Part shown: one piece after another, positions 9,277 through 18,155 of the stretch | How the letters are laid out: each line of letters opens with the position of its first letter | How positions within the stretch are numbered: position 1 is the first letter of the stretch | Origin: Alteromonas stellipolaris | GTDB lineage: Bacteria; Pseudomonadota; Gammaproteobacteria; Enterobacterales; Alteromonadaceae | Reading direction: 5' to 3' | DNA length: 64,000 bases | NCBI RefSeq assembly: GCF_001562115.1 | Contig: NZ_CP013927.1 | Location: forward strand, 124,001-188,000 | Program-made: the position numbers and the translations under genes | The notes under the pieces: model-generated | What the model saw: only the letters and a program-made list of their open reading frames with translations | What the model was told of the DNA's origin: nothing | The model's database searches: none

Positions 9277-9303
9277 TTAGGCAGGAGCAACGCTCCTGTC
9301 TAA
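9277..9303 (+). terminator. Hairpin after the Met-rich gene
   Basis: A 12-base arm (9277-9288) pairs with 9292-9303 around the loop AAC, including CAGGAGC/GCTCCTG, with one mismatch. It stands 12 bases after the stop. No T-run follows, so it may terminate weakly or only protect the transcript end. Confidence 0.45.
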
Positions 9304-9323
9304 CATAATTAATCGCAAATAAA

Positions 9324-9704
9324 GTGGATATTTATTATGCCATGGGCTTTCAACTGTTGATTGGTGCCATACCATTAGGAATTTTTAGTTTTTATCAGTC
9401 ATACATGACCAATACAAGCGTGATTGACCCGATAGTCGAATCGATAGTGTATCCCAGTATTGTCACTTTGCTTGCGATACCCGGCACAGCGCTTCCATTT
9501 CTCATCTGGTTTTGGTTAATGGACAAAGCACCTTTGTATCATCTTAATATGTACAGTTTTTTAACGCCGGTATTTGGGCTGTATCTGGGTTGGTATTACT
9601 TTGATGAGACCTTAACTTTTTGGCAATGGACAGGTATTGTCATTATCGCTTTGTCTGTTGGCTATATTTCTTTTAATTCAAATACCACGCGTGCACTAAA
9701 CTGA
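9324..9704 (+). pseudogene. C-terminal half of an EamA/DMT-family transporter
   Basis: 126 residues from a GTG correspond to the second EamA repeat: WQLLIGA-like start, four hydrophobic helices, and the motifs PLYHLNMYSFLTPVFGLYLGWYY and FDETLTFWQWTGIVII. Family members are about 290-310 residues with ten helices, so the first half is missing. This is probably a leftover from the rearrangement that produced the island. Confidence 0.75.
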
Positions 9705-9933
9705 CACTTGCATTATTACCCGTCGCGTTATAGCCCCATAGATCCCGTAAAAAATTTGGTAGCACAGCAATCCAATTGGAATGCTCGACATGCTCAAAAC
9801 ATCGAGCCATCATCCACGGCTTTGGGGTAATTCAGCTTGTCAAAAGGCAATCAATAGTGCAACAGGCTTATGGCAAGAATGTCAGTAAATTTCATTATTC
9901 CCTCTAATCGCTCATGCTAATAATGACGGCAAT

Positions 9934-9949
9934 GTAATTAAAATGTAAT
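9934..9949 (+). promoter_or_regulatory. GTAAT direct-repeat box 3
   Basis: GTAAT at 9934-9938 and 9945-9949, period 11 bp. It lies 88 bases before the TTG start of the small gene at 10037, the same distance as box 4 from its plus-strand gene. Confidence 0.5.
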
Positions 9950-10036
9950 CCACATGCAATGAACTCAGGAATCAAATCACTTACTTTACGCTCTCATTGT
10001 AAATCTAGCTTCACTATTAAATTTAAGGAATTAACT

Positions 10037-10192
10037 TTGGAAATTGCGAATAACATTTCAAAAAGCATCGACATAAAGACTGAAACGACTAAAGAAACAG
10101 ACCCAAAAACAGAAGATGGCGAGAACTGCGGCAAACAGCAGTTTGAAGAGGTTTTAAGCAAACTACAAGACAGTAAATCTGATAAGACTTGA
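10037..10192 (+). CDS. Possible 51-residue small protein
   Basis: A TTG at 10037 follows AAGGAA (10025-10030) at good spacing and opens a 51-codon frame. The product is hydrophilic, Lys/Glu/Thr-rich, with one Cys (GENCGKQQF) and a predicted C-terminal helix (FEEVLSKLQDSK). The frame is open further upstream from 9959 but without a ribosome site there. The GTAAT box 88 bases upstream supports expression. No family is recognised. Confidence 0.4.
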   Translation: MEIANNISKSIDIKTETTKETDPKTEDGENCGKQQFEEVLSKLQDSKSDKT

Positions 10193-10461
10193 TGTACGCA
10201 AGAAAAATAAGCCTTTGTGGCTAGTTTTGTTAACAGCACAAAATATCATTCGCGTTCCGTAAGTAAAAATGACGTTGTTTTCAATATTTAGTTTTTAAGC
10301 AAAACATTGTTCGTTAGCACAAAGCTATTCTGTCGCAGTCATTAGGGAAGTTGCATGCAAGTAGCCAGTGAGCGCAAAGGTTTTATTTTATATCGATACG
10401 GCTTTATACCTAGGTTTAATAAAAGCTTTCATCGTGTTTATTCTGATTGGCGGAAAGCATC

Positions 10462-11277
10462 ATGAAAATTGTGTATTTTGGGAATAACTTGTTCTCGTCA
10501 TGCTTAAAATATTTACTTGATGAAGGCCATCAAATACTGCGTGTTTATAAGAACCAACCTGAACATGGTGCTTCAACCATAACAGGCTTATGTTCTCATC
10601 ATCAAATTCCCTTGGCTGAGGTTAAACCTACTTTAGATGACTTGAACAAGCTTATTTTACTAGGGGCCGAGATGTTCATTGTTGCAGAATATTTGCACAC
10701 ATTGCCATCTACTGACGTTAAGTATGCAATCAATCTTCATCCTACTTTGCTGCCAAAAGGAAGAGGACCAACGCCTCTGCCTTACTTAATGAACCACCCA
10801 ACAATATCGGGGCTCACGCTTCATAAAATATCGGATGTTGTTGACGCAGGCGACATCATTATGCAATTGAAGGTGCCAGTATCGACTGACGAATCTATAA
10901 CGACCTTGATGGTTAAAATGCACATCGAGTCGCTAAACCTAATTAAAACGTTTTTCACTAATGTTGATAAATATTACGATTCAGCTAAGCCTCAAGTCGA
11001 TCATTCTTACTGGCCGCGCATTGATATATTTGAAAGAGCGGTAGATTGGAATTTACCCGCCAGTCGCATCAAATTATTGTCTCGTCGCTTTGGTTTTTTT
11101 GGGGTAGTCGTAAAACTAGACAATGTCTTATTTAATGTAAGTCATATTGAGGCTGAAGAATATGATCATTCTTATTTACCAGGAAACGTCATTTTGGACG
11201 ATAAATGCCTATTAGTCGTAAGCTGTTTAGATGGTATTGTGTGTTTGCATAAAGCATCCATATCTGAATTGATATAG
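10462..11277 (+). CDS. Formyltransferase-family protein (Fmt-like)
   Basis: 271 residues from the ATG at 10462. The N-terminal formyltransferase fold carries the catalytic Asn-His-Asp set: N and H in INLHPTLLPKGRGPTP and D in DVVDAGDII. A degenerate C-terminal beta domain (about 205-271) resembles the Fmt C-domain. Methionyl-tRNA formyltransferase is about 310 residues, so this shorter paralogue probably formylates another amine (an amino sugar or metabolite) with 10-formyltetrahydrofolate. No partner genes surround it; IS debris follows. Confidence 0.75.
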   Translation: MKIVYFGNNLFSSCLKYLLDEGHQILRVYKNQPEHGASTITGLCSHHQIPLAEVKPTLDDLNKLILLGAEMFIVAEYLHTLPSTDVKYAINLHPTLLPKGRGPTPLPYLMNHPTISGLTLHKISDVVDAGDIIMQLKVPVSTDESITTLMVKMHIESLNLIKTFFTNVDKYYDSAKPQVDHSYWPRIDIFERAVDWNLPASRIKLLSRRFGFFGVVVKLDNVLFNVSHIEAEEYDHSYLPGNVILDDKCLLVVSCLDGIVCLHKASISELI

Positions 11278-11700
11278 TGGTTTCAACGTAGCTTATTATA
11301 AGCTTATGACCCAGCAATTTAGTCACCCCTAGGCATTGGCATTATCCACACTTCCTCAAAATATTACAGCATCGGTTGTATTCAATAATACTGCTTCAGC
11401 GTTTCATTTATTCAATAATATCGAAGGCATGCGCGTGGTGTTATGCAGTAATTGTATAAATCATCATTATTTTACACCACTTTTACAGCGCTATAAGCGT
11501 CTCCCAAAATTCGAAGCGACTCAGTAAATTTACTCTGACGGATATGCCTACGGCTCTTTCACTAAAAGCAGACGGTCGAGTCATTCTTTAATTAATGACA
11601 GAAAGTGACATTGCTGACATTAGTTTACGCTGATTTTTAGCTCCTGGTTCGACGAGGAAATGATGTGGACTTTTAATCAATAGTCGCTTTTCAATTGTTC
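11278..11700. other. Non-coding or decayed stretch
   Basis: 423 bases after the formyltransferase. A 63-codon open frame at 11336-11527 has no start signal and no recognisable similarity. The stretch leads into IS remnants and is best regarded as decayed DNA. Confidence 0.4.
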
Positions 11701-11718
11701 TGCCCCCTTGTTTCCGAC

Positions 11719-11802
11719 CAAGATCGGTTGCATACAGCTAATGGCAATCTGTCGCCGATTAACTATGAAATGTCTTTAAAGAAGAAGTCCGGTTGGAGTT
11801 GA
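11719..11802 (+). pseudogene. IS3-family transposase C-terminal scrap
   Basis: One frame reads D-R-L-H-T-A-N-G-N-L-S-P-I-N-Y-E-M and ends in TGA at 11800-11802. This is the typical end of an IS3-family OrfB (R-x-H-x-x-x-G-x-x-S-P-x-x-Y-E). Everything upstream of it is lost. Confidence 0.6.
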
Positions 11803-11803
11803 C

Positions 11804-12216
11804 CAGAAAAACCTTTGGCGGGCTGTGGTTCAAGACGGTGAAGTTTTAGATGTTTACCTTCAGACAAAAAGGGATAGCGCCGCTGTCAAACGCTTTTTTC
11901 GCCGATCATTGAAGCGCCATGGCGAGGAGCCAAGGAAGAATGTGAAGGACAAATTATGGAGCTATGTTGTTGCTCATCGGGAGTTGATCCCAGGGACACT
12001 GCACAGCAATAACGAATCGGAAAATAACAGCGGCAAGAAATCGCACAAATCGACCAAGATGAGGGAGCGTGTGTTATGCGGAAATTTAAGTCTACTTCTC
12101 AAGCCCAACGATTTTTGATGGCTCATGAAACGGTTTCAAATTTGTTTAATCAGGGCCGCCACTTGACCCGAGTCGAAACATATCGTCACCTAAGGGAATG
12201 TGCGTTTGCTGAATAG
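11804..12216 (+). pseudogene. IS6-family (IS26-like) transposase remnant
   Basis: The frame starting at LWRAVVQDGEVLDVYLQ continues through RFFRRSLKRHGEEPR and YVVAHRELIPGTLH, the central DDE region of IS6-family transposases. It then shifts frame near 12085 into K-S-T-S-Q-A-Q-R-F-L and the family's C-terminal R-H-L-T-R-V-E-T-Y-R-H. The N-terminal third is absent and several conserved positions are altered, so it is inactive. It lies directly against the IS3 scrap. Confidence 0.75.
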
Positions 12217-12288
12217 CGACGAGCCGTAGAATGACACTCAAGCCTACATTTAGTGCGACTTCAAAAGTTTACTTGGCAATACCTGTTT

Positions 12289-12750
12289 CTACGATGTCCC
12301 AACCGACAGCTGGCGAACAAACCAGAGGATCAGCGGTGGCAGAATCAACCACTGCAAAATCGGCAGCAACCCCGTACCTAGTATAGGTAGCTCCGGCATG
12401 TTTGGCGCGTACTGCCAGCGGTCCAATACGTCGGTTGCCAGCCACTCCATGAAAGTCGTGATGACCAGCCCGGTAGCCAGATAAGTTAACGCCGGAGTAA
12501 CGGCCATCTGATGGATCCAATCTCTGGATCGAGCGATCACGACGGCGCTCCAGTAAGCCAACACGCTTATCACACCATCGCCTATACTCGCTTGAGTGCA
12601 CGTTCGAACGACGCTCATGTAGTCCAGTGTTTTCAGCCCCTCGTAGAAAGGCATTTGCCACATCTCCCAGACGAAATTGAAGAGAAAGGAAATGAGCAAG
12701 AAATTCGCTTCCGGATTCCGGACCGCGCGACTAATCCAAAGTTGACCCAT
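12289..12750 (-). CDS. Conserved integral membrane protein, unknown function
   Basis: 153 residues from the ATG at 12750. Four transmembrane helices are visible, with the motif FNFVWEMWQMPFYEG in the first, a TCTQASIGDGVISVLAY helix, and a long WLILPPLILWFVRQL tail. Proteins of this pattern occur near metal and sulfide genes but have no known activity. The stop of the small gene 12755-12877 lies 4 bases upstream, so the two form an operon. The G+C here is visibly higher than in neighbouring genes, suggesting separate acquisition. Confidence 0.65.
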   Translation of the reverse strand: MGQLWISRAVRNPEANFLLISFLFNFVWEMWQMPFYEGLKTLDYMSVVRTCTQASIGDGVISVLAYWSAVVIARSRDWIHQMAVTPALTYLATGLVITTFMEWLATDVLDRWQYAPNMPELPILGTGLLPILQWLILPPLILWFVRQLSVGTS

Positions 12751-12754
12751 CACT

Positions 12755-12877
12755 CTATTTTTCCTTCGAACGCAAGTACTTCCAAGGTGCGGCAATCGAC
12801 AAAATCAAAACGCCAATAATCAATAGATAAACCAATCCCATACGCACCATCATCCCCATATTTATATCGCTTATCAT
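12755..12877 (-). CDS. 40-residue single-helix membrane peptide
   Basis: A short frame with ATG at 12877 is preceded by AGGAGAGG. It encodes a Met-rich head (MISDINMGMMVRMG), one hydrophobic helix (LVYLLIIGVLILSIAAPW) and a basic tail. The gene ends 4 bases before the next membrane-protein start. The strong ribosome site, membrane helix and tight coupling argue that it is real in spite of its length. Confidence 0.6.
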   Translation of the reverse strand: MISDINMGMMVRMGLVYLLIIGVLILSIAAPWKYLRSKEK

Positions 12878-12982
12878 AGTTCTGTCCTCTCCTGTTGACA
12901 TTCCGTAAGACCACTAAAAGGGCCCCGTCTGCGTGCAACGCGTTGCTATCGCACAGACACATAACTATGTTTATGTGAAAAT

Positions 12983-13479
12983 TTAGTCGGGCTTATTACA
13001 AGGTAGTCCGGCAGCCTGCAAATCGTCAAAGCCAGCTTTCGACGCAAAAGCTGCAATATAGCCCATTTGTCGTAATGTGGCTGCGGCTAACGAGGCACAA
13101 CCACCGCTGGCACAATAGGTGACTATAGGCCGTTGATGGTCGCTTTCTTCGTCGGAAATTTTCATTTCCAATACACCACGCGGTATAGCGACGGCACCTC
13201 CCGAATAGTTTCAGATACACAGTCGGCCTTTGTCTGTTCGCCCATTACCGTGATGCAACCGGTCTTTTCCCGCAACTTCCTAAGACCGGTGATGTGATCC
13301 GCATGGGTATGAGTATCGATGGCTCGCACTAGTCGAGCATCGAGTTGTTCGACTAGTTTCAGATACATATCCACCTTGTCTATTACCGGGTCGATTAGCA
13401 ACGCTTCGTGGCCACTATCGCTAGCCAAGAGATAGCTATAAGTGCTCGATTCAGAATCAAAAAATTGGCGAAATAACAT
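12983..13479 (-). pseudogene. Persulfide dioxygenase-rhodanese fusion gene with internal deletion
   Basis: The 5' part encodes a metallo-beta-lactamase fold start with the zinc motif THTHADH (T-H-x-H-x-D-H) and a G-H-E-A-L-L-I-D-P segment, as in ETHE1-like persulfide dioxygenases. Near 13205 this frame runs out. A different frame gives the second half of a rhodanese domain (GAVAIPRGVLEMKI, then the active loop YCASGGCASLAA). The distal beta-lactamase half and the rhodanese N-terminus are missing. The parent was evidently a Blh-type fusion acting on glutathione persulfide. The remnant cannot be a complete enzyme. Confidence 0.75.
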
Positions 13480-13581
13480 GTTTATCTCCCATTCGTATTT
13501 AGTTTGTAAACAACAGTAGTCAGTGCAGTATCTAAAAATATTTGCAATTGCACACTTAATCCATACATGGGTAACTCCTAT

Positions 13582-13600
13582 ATATTGGCTGAACCAATAT
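13582..13600. promoter_or_regulatory. Perfect palindrome, candidate operator
   Basis: ATATTGG (13582-13588) and CCAATAT (13594-13600) flank a 5-base centre, about 100 bases upstream of the persulfide dioxygenase remnant. ArsR-family sulfide sensors control such genes through short AT-rich palindromes. Binding here is inferred. Confidence 0.4.
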
Positions 13601-13699
13601 CGATAATAAAAAGCAGCCTTATTGGTAAAGGTAAAGTAATGTTTAATTTATCGTTGTATTTAAAATTACTCTGTACGTTAACGTTCTTAATATGAACTT

Positions 13700-14437
13700 T
13701 CAAAGAGCTGAGTACAACATCCATGCACCAGCTCCAATCATGAACAGATTTTCCGTGAGGGAAACAAACCCAAGTGGCACGTCGCTATCGCCGCCAACGC
13801 ACGCGCACTTTAGCTCTCGTTTGTCGATATACACTGCTTTAAATACTGATATTGCGCCCACCGTTCCAATGAAAAGGGACACAGGTCCTACAATAAATCC
13901 AGATATCGACGCTAGCATGCCAATACCAGCGAACGCCTCCGCAAACGGATAGACATAGGCATATCTGATGTTGCGCATGGCTAACAAATCATAGGTAATA
14001 AATGAATTTGAAAAGGTGTATAGGTCGCGCAATTTTTGAATGGCCAATATGGTCATACTATAGGCAACGAACAACTCAACGACGTTTATTAAGTTAACGC
14101 CGGAGGTGTATGCAAAACTAGTGGCTAAGCTCATTAAAAAGGCAACTGCAAAAATGGCTAGTACGGGCGTATAGGTAGTGCCGGTTTGACCTGCCGGCTC
14201 CATGCCAAAATAATCTCTCAAATCGTCATAACCGCCAATTTTATTGTCGTCGATGAAAGTTTGAGGTGTGGTTTTAACATTATGTTTTTTCTTAAACTCG
14301 TCAGTTTCTTCTCGCGAGGTCAACTTATGGTCTTCTACTTCAAAGCCTTTTCTTTCGAGAAGGTCTTTTGAGCGTAATCCATAAGGGCAAATATGCTCAC
14401 TGGTGTGCATTCGATAAAGCGTTGCTGTTTTTTTCAT
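13700..14437 (-). CDS. Glutaredoxin domain fused to a MauE/DoxX-like membrane domain
   Basis: 245 residues. Residues 1-80 form a glutaredoxin fold with CPYG in place of CPYC and the cis-proline motif TTPQTF. Residues 90-245 hold four transmembrane helices with a Cys pair in CACVGGDSDVP, as in MauE/DoxX-type membrane redox proteins. This architecture is typical of copper and mercury islands, where it may move reducing equivalents across the membrane. It is last in the minus-strand cop operon, 35 bases after the DUF305 gene, with AAGGACG before the ATG. Confidence 0.85.
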   Translation of the reverse strand: MKKTATLYRMHTSEHICPYGLRSKDLLERKGFEVEDHKLTSREETDEFKKKHNVKTTPQTFIDDNKIGGYDDLRDYFGMEPAGQTGTTYTPVLAIFAVAFLMSLATSFAYTSGVNLINVVELFVAYSMTILAIQKLRDLYTFSNSFITYDLLAMRNIRYAYVYPFAEAFAGIGMLASISGFIVGPVSLFIGTVGAISVFKAVYIDKRELKCACVGGDSDVPLGFVSLTENLFMIGAGAWMLYSAL

Positions 14438-14472
14438 CTTATCGTCCTTATATCAATCTAGTTAACTATCGA

Positions 14473-14982
14473 TTATTGTCCGCTAAATTCTGGGACAGCT
14501 CTTTTAGTGGCGTCATCGGCTGATGTCGCAATGCCATTTTTCTCAATATCCTCAAGCAGCCATTTCATTTCTTTAATTTCACGTTCTTGTGCACTGATGA
14601 TCTCGTTTGCCAATTTCTTAACGCGAGGGTCTTCGATGTTTGCTCTGCCGCTGGTCAATATGGCGATAGAGTGGTGCGGTATCATGGCTTTCATCCACGA
14701 GGAGTCTGCAACTGTCGTTTGAGAACGAACTAAGAATAGCGAGATAGCGAATACTGCCGCACTACCCAATAATATTAGTGTGTTTTTTGCCTTGCTTTCA
14801 TACATGTTCAACATAAATAACAGCATGATAATTGCCATCATGGCGCCCATGTATATCGCCATATACAAACGTGTTTCACTAAAGAAAACATGGTCAAATT
14901 CAAAGGTGTTGAAATACATCATGAGCAGCATTGCTGCAGTTGAGGTAAAAATCATTGCAAAAAATTTAGTGTACTTAGTCAT
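14473..14982 (-). CDS. DUF305 protein with three membrane helices
   Basis: 169 residues. Three N-terminal helices (residues 5-27, 38-60, 65-85) are followed by a DUF305 domain with the signature W-M-K-A-M-I-P-H-H-S-I-A-I-L-T-S and a helical A-x-E-I-I-S-A-Q-x-x-E-I-x-x-M. DUF305 is a ferritin-like helical fold common in copper islands; the His and Met residues may bind metal. It lies 16 bases after the channel-like gene in the operon. Confidence 0.85.
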   Translation of the reverse strand: MTKYTKFFAMIFTSTAAMLLMMYFNTFEFDHVFFSETRLYMAIYMGAMMAIIMLLFMLNMYESKAKNTLILLGSAAVFAISLFLVRSQTTVADSSWMKAMIPHHSIAILTSGRANIEDPRVKKLANEIISAQEREIKEMKWLLEDIEKNGIATSADDATKRAVPEFSGQ

Positions 14983-14998
14983 AATAGGTCCTATTTTA

Positions 14999-15412
14999 TT
15001 ACTTATTCATTGTTTTAAAAATTAATGATGCAGAACAGCTTACAAGCAAGAAACCTGTCATGGCTTCAATTCCTGCAAGAAGATATAGATGCCGTAATGG
15101 CTCAATTGGAGCCATTCCCAGTGTGGTGAGGTTGATTAGCGAGAAATAAAAAATGTCGACAAAGGTGGCAACAGCTTCTCCATCAAAACCACCTAGCCCG
15201 AGCGTAATGGAAACTTTAAAGCTAATAGCAAACCACAGCGCCGCAGTTAACTGACTAATAGTTATACCGTAAACAACGCCTAGTAGAGTTAAAAACGGCG
15301 ATAGTCTTGTGTTATTTATCCACGCTCTAAGTCGCTGCAGAAAAAAGTAGTGGCTGCCCGTAGCTAAACCGATAGTTACAAAAGCAATTAAAAGCTGAAG
15401 TATAACTTCCAT
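14999..15412 (-). CDS. Two-helix ion-channel family protein
   Basis: 137 residues with membrane helices at about 5-25, 42-68, 85-105 and 112-132. The segment FYFSLINLTTLGMAPIEPL occupies the place of a K+-channel pore loop, but the filter reads T-T-L-G-M-A rather than T-V-G-Y-G, so selectivity is doubtful. It is coupled within the cop operon (21 bases after copB) and probably allows ion flow linked to copper stress. Confidence 0.7.
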   Translation of the reverse strand: MEVILQLLIAFVTIGLATGSHYFFLQRLRAWINNTRLSPFLTLLGVVYGITISQLTAALWFAISFKVSITLGLGGFDGEAVATFVDIFYFSLINLTTLGMAPIEPLRHLYLLAGIEAMTGFLLVSCSASLIFKTMNK

Positions 15413-15433
15413 TTTATTATCTTCTCTATCCTC

Positions 15434-16198
15434 TTAAAACCAAAACCGCGCACCCAGAACTAGTCCAGTTTCGCTTATCGGTTCACCGGCGAGCTCAGCA
15501 ACATCGGCGGTGTTGCCCAACGATTTGCTCCAATACATACCCACATAAGGGGCAAATTCACGTGAAAACTCATAACGGTAGCGAAGCCCTAATCGAATTG
15601 AATTGAAGCCAGATTGGCGATCAAACCTTTCAGATTCCGACAGTGATGCGCTAATTGCTAAACGAGGCTGAAGATATGAGGTTTGTGTGACTCTTATTTC
15701 ATATTCTGCTTCCATTGCAAAACTGATGTCGCCATCTTCATTTATCATTAACGAGTTATCCATTTCAAATTGGTAGGGTGCCAAGCCGTAAAGGCTTATT
15801 ACCGCATAATTTTCCATATTAGATTCACTTGATAATGTTCCTCGAGTTCCTAATCCTGCTTGCAACTCCCAGTAGGGCGCAATTAATTTACTAGCGAGTA
15901 TCTCTGCTCGTTCAATGTCTGTTGGCTCACCATCATTTTGTTTGTTTTCACCTTCACTTTTGAAATAAAGGCGATACGTGTCACCCCCGTACCAACCAAC
16001 CATATCCCATACCCCAATATTTTCATCTTCATCGGTGCGGGTATATTCGAAGCGGTCAAACAGTATCGTACCAGTGTAATAATCAACGACAGGTTCAGGC
16101 CAATCAGATGGCGATGCTTCTTGTGCATGTGCACTCGAAAGTAGGGTTCCCATGCTAGCAGCTACAAGAGATAAAATAATGGTATTTACATTCTTCAT
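15434..16198 (-). CDS. copB: CopB-type outer-membrane copper resistance protein
   Basis: 254 residues from the ATG at 16198; TAGGAG overlaps the alternative ATG at 16204 and so serves the inner start. A signal peptide ends at SSAHAQE. The mature chain is the CopB beta-barrel domain: a V-D-Y-Y-T-G-T-I-L-F-D-R-F-E-Y start, W-D-M-V-G-W-Y-G-G-D, and a final strand ending in G-A-R-F-W-F. The Met-rich N-terminal region of Pseudomonas CopB is missing here. It is thought to store or pass copper at the outer membrane. It follows the multicopper oxidase by 9 bases. Confidence 0.9.
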   Translation of the reverse strand: MKNVNTIILSLVAASMGTLLSSAHAQEASPSDWPEPVVDYYTGTILFDRFEYTRTDEDENIGVWDMVGWYGGDTYRLYFKSEGENKQNDGEPTDIERAEILASKLIAPYWELQAGLGTRGTLSSESNMENYAVISLYGLAPYQFEMDNSLMINEDGDISFAMEAEYEIRVTQTSYLQPRLAISASLSESERFDRQSGFNSIRLGLRYRYEFSREFAPYVGMYWSKSLGNTADVAELAGEPISETGLVLGARFWF

Positions 16199-16207
16199 AG
16201 TCATCTC

Positions 16208-18046
16208 CTAAGATACCGACACAATTCTGAACATACCTGCATCCATGTGATACAGCAGATGGCAATGGAATGCCCAATTTCCGGGTGCATCTGCGCTAAT
16301 GAGTAGCGATACTTTTTCACTGGGCTTTAAGCTGATGGTGTGTTTTCTTGGCGGTGGATAATTGCCATTCTCCAGCTCCATCCACATACCGTGTAAATGG
16401 ATAGGATGATTCATCATAGAGTCATTCACCAAAATAAGCCGTATTCGTTCACCATATCTAAAGTGCACAGGCTCTTTCACTTCGCTAAATTTAAGACCAT
16501 CGAACGACCACATGTAACGCTCCATGTTGCCGGTTAAATGCAGCTCAATAGTCTGAGTTGGTTCGCGCTCATCTGGCCATGGTTCAGCACCTACTAAATC
16601 GCTATATAATAAAACTTTATGCTGAACGTCTTCTAATCCAATGCCAGGCTCATCTAAACGGCTAGTCGGATTGCTTGCAATCATTGATGCCCCAACGCCA
16701 TGACCCGATGCATCGTGTTTGATGTCAATGCTGTCTATGGGCAGTGGTTTTTTACTTTGCGGCATATTCATCATTTCTGAATCGCCCATGCCATTCATTT
16801 TTGACATGTCTGTATGCTTGCTCATGGATTTTGTTGAGCCGTTCTCATCCATATTCGGCATACTATCCATAGAAGACATATCTCCCATTCCCATCGCTGC
16901 CATTCCGCGCTCTGGCATTTGGCGAAGTTCAGGAACAGATGCTTGAACGCCCAAATCAGTCGCTAATGTACCGCGAACATAACCACTTCTATCCATACTT
17001 TCAGCATAAAGCGTGTAGGTTGTGGCTCCTTTGGGTCTCACAATTACGTCGTAGGTTTCAGCAACCGCAATGCGAATTTCTTCGACAGTAACCGGTTTTA
17101 CTGGCTGTCCGTCTGCAGCAACGACAACCATCTCTAATCCCGGGATCCTGAAATCGAAGTAGGTCATAGCGGAACCGTTAATTAATCTTAGCCGCACGCT
17201 TTCGTTGGGTTTGTACAAAGCCGTCCAGTTTGTTGAGGCGTCACGCCCGTTCATAAGGTAAGTGTACGTTGAGGCGGTAACGTCTAAAATATCTCGCGGG
17301 TTCATGCGCATCTCAGCCCACATCGCTCTCTCTTTTAGCGTATTTATGAAGCCTCTTTTTTTGATGTCGTTTACGGTGTCCTCAATGGTTCTTTGTTGAT
17401 AGTTGTAATAACCTTCACCTACTTTTAAGTGTCTGAATACATCATGCGGGTTTTCGAATGTCCAATCGCTTAGCAAAATCACGTGCTCTCTGTCGGCACC
17501 AATGTCACCATCTTTCGGATCTATAATGACTGGCCCCAAATGGCCGAGTTGCTCTTGCAAGCCTGAGTGGCTGTGATACCAATACGTGCCATTTTGCTCA
17601 ACATCAAATTGGTATCGAAACGTTGAGTTTGGCGCTATCCCAGGAAATGCGACTCCCGGCACACCGTCCATCGTGTAAGGTAAAATAAAGCCATGCCAAT
17701 GTATGGACGTGCTATCGTTGAGTTGATTAGCCACATTAATGGTGACATTTTGACCCTCTTTTAAACGTAGTAGTGGACCCGGTGATGTTCCGTTTATAGT
17801 AATAGGCTGTGAAGTACCGCCTGCAATATGTTTAACTTGTTTTGCAATCGTTAAATCGATGACCTCGCCACTAACGACGCTGTTACCAAAATTCATTGCC
17901 AAGTTATGTTCATCAATGCTTTGTTTAGTATAGCCCTGAGGCATGGCCCATGGCGCTGACATTCGACTAGTTAATGCTAAACCGCCAGCGGTGTACACGG
18001 CATTTCTTAGAAATGTGCGCCGCTGATTTTGTTTTGTGTTATTCAT
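16208..18046 (-). CDS. copA: CopA-type multicopper oxidase (copper resistance)
   Basis: 612 residues. The N-terminus carries a Tat signal (QRRTFLRNA, hydrophobic stretch, SAPWA). The four copper motifs are present: HWHGFILPYTMDGV, YWYHSHSG, HPIHLHGMW and the terminal HCHLLYHMDAGM, giving the type 1 and the trinuclear sites. A Met/Asp-rich insert at about residues 383-430 (GMGDMSSMDSMPNMD) is typical of CopA/PcoA. It oxidises Cu(I) in the periplasm. It is first in a five-gene operon ending with the glutaredoxin fusion. GTAAT box 4 lies 110 bases upstream. Confidence 0.95.
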   Translation of the reverse strand: MNNTKQNQRRTFLRNAVYTAGGLALTSRMSAPWAMPQGYTKQSIDEHNLAMNFGNSVVSGEVIDLTIAKQVKHIAGGTSQPITINGTSPGPLLRLKEGQNVTINVANQLNDSTSIHWHGFILPYTMDGVPGVAFPGIAPNSTFRYQFDVEQNGTYWYHSHSGLQEQLGHLGPVIIDPKDGDIGADREHVILLSDWTFENPHDVFRHLKVGEGYYNYQQRTIEDTVNDIKKRGFINTLKERAMWAEMRMNPRDILDVTASTYTYLMNGRDASTNWTALYKPNESVRLRLINGSAMTYFDFRIPGLEMVVVAADGQPVKPVTVEEIRIAVAETYDVIVRPKGATTYTLYAESMDRSGYVRGTLATDLGVQASVPELRQMPERGMAAMGMGDMSSMDSMPNMDENGSTKSMSKHTDMSKMNGMGDSEMMNMPQSKKPLPIDSIDIKHDASGHGVGASMIASNPTSRLDEPGIGLEDVQHKVLLYSDLVGAEPWPDEREPTQTIELHLTGNMERYMWSFDGLKFSEVKEPVHFRYGERIRLILVNDSMMNHPIHLHGMWMELENGNYPPPRKHTISLKPSEKVSLLISADAPGNWAFHCHLLYHMDAGMFRIVSVS

Positions 18047-18155
18047 TTACAACCTCACATTAATATCTACCGGACTTATATCTAACTTTTACACTATCGT
18101 AAATCCCGCTAAATAAAAGAGAAACACCCAATAAAAGCCGCTATCTGACAAAGGT

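Noticed and set aside
11336..11527. 63-codon open frame as a gene
   Set aside because: No start signal, no recognisable motif, and it lies in decayed IS surroundings.
12983..13479. Genuine short metallo-beta-lactamase and separate rhodanese genes
   Set aside because: The two pieces are in different frames, lack essential halves, and the second has no ribosome site. The order equals that of known fusion enzymes with the middle removed.
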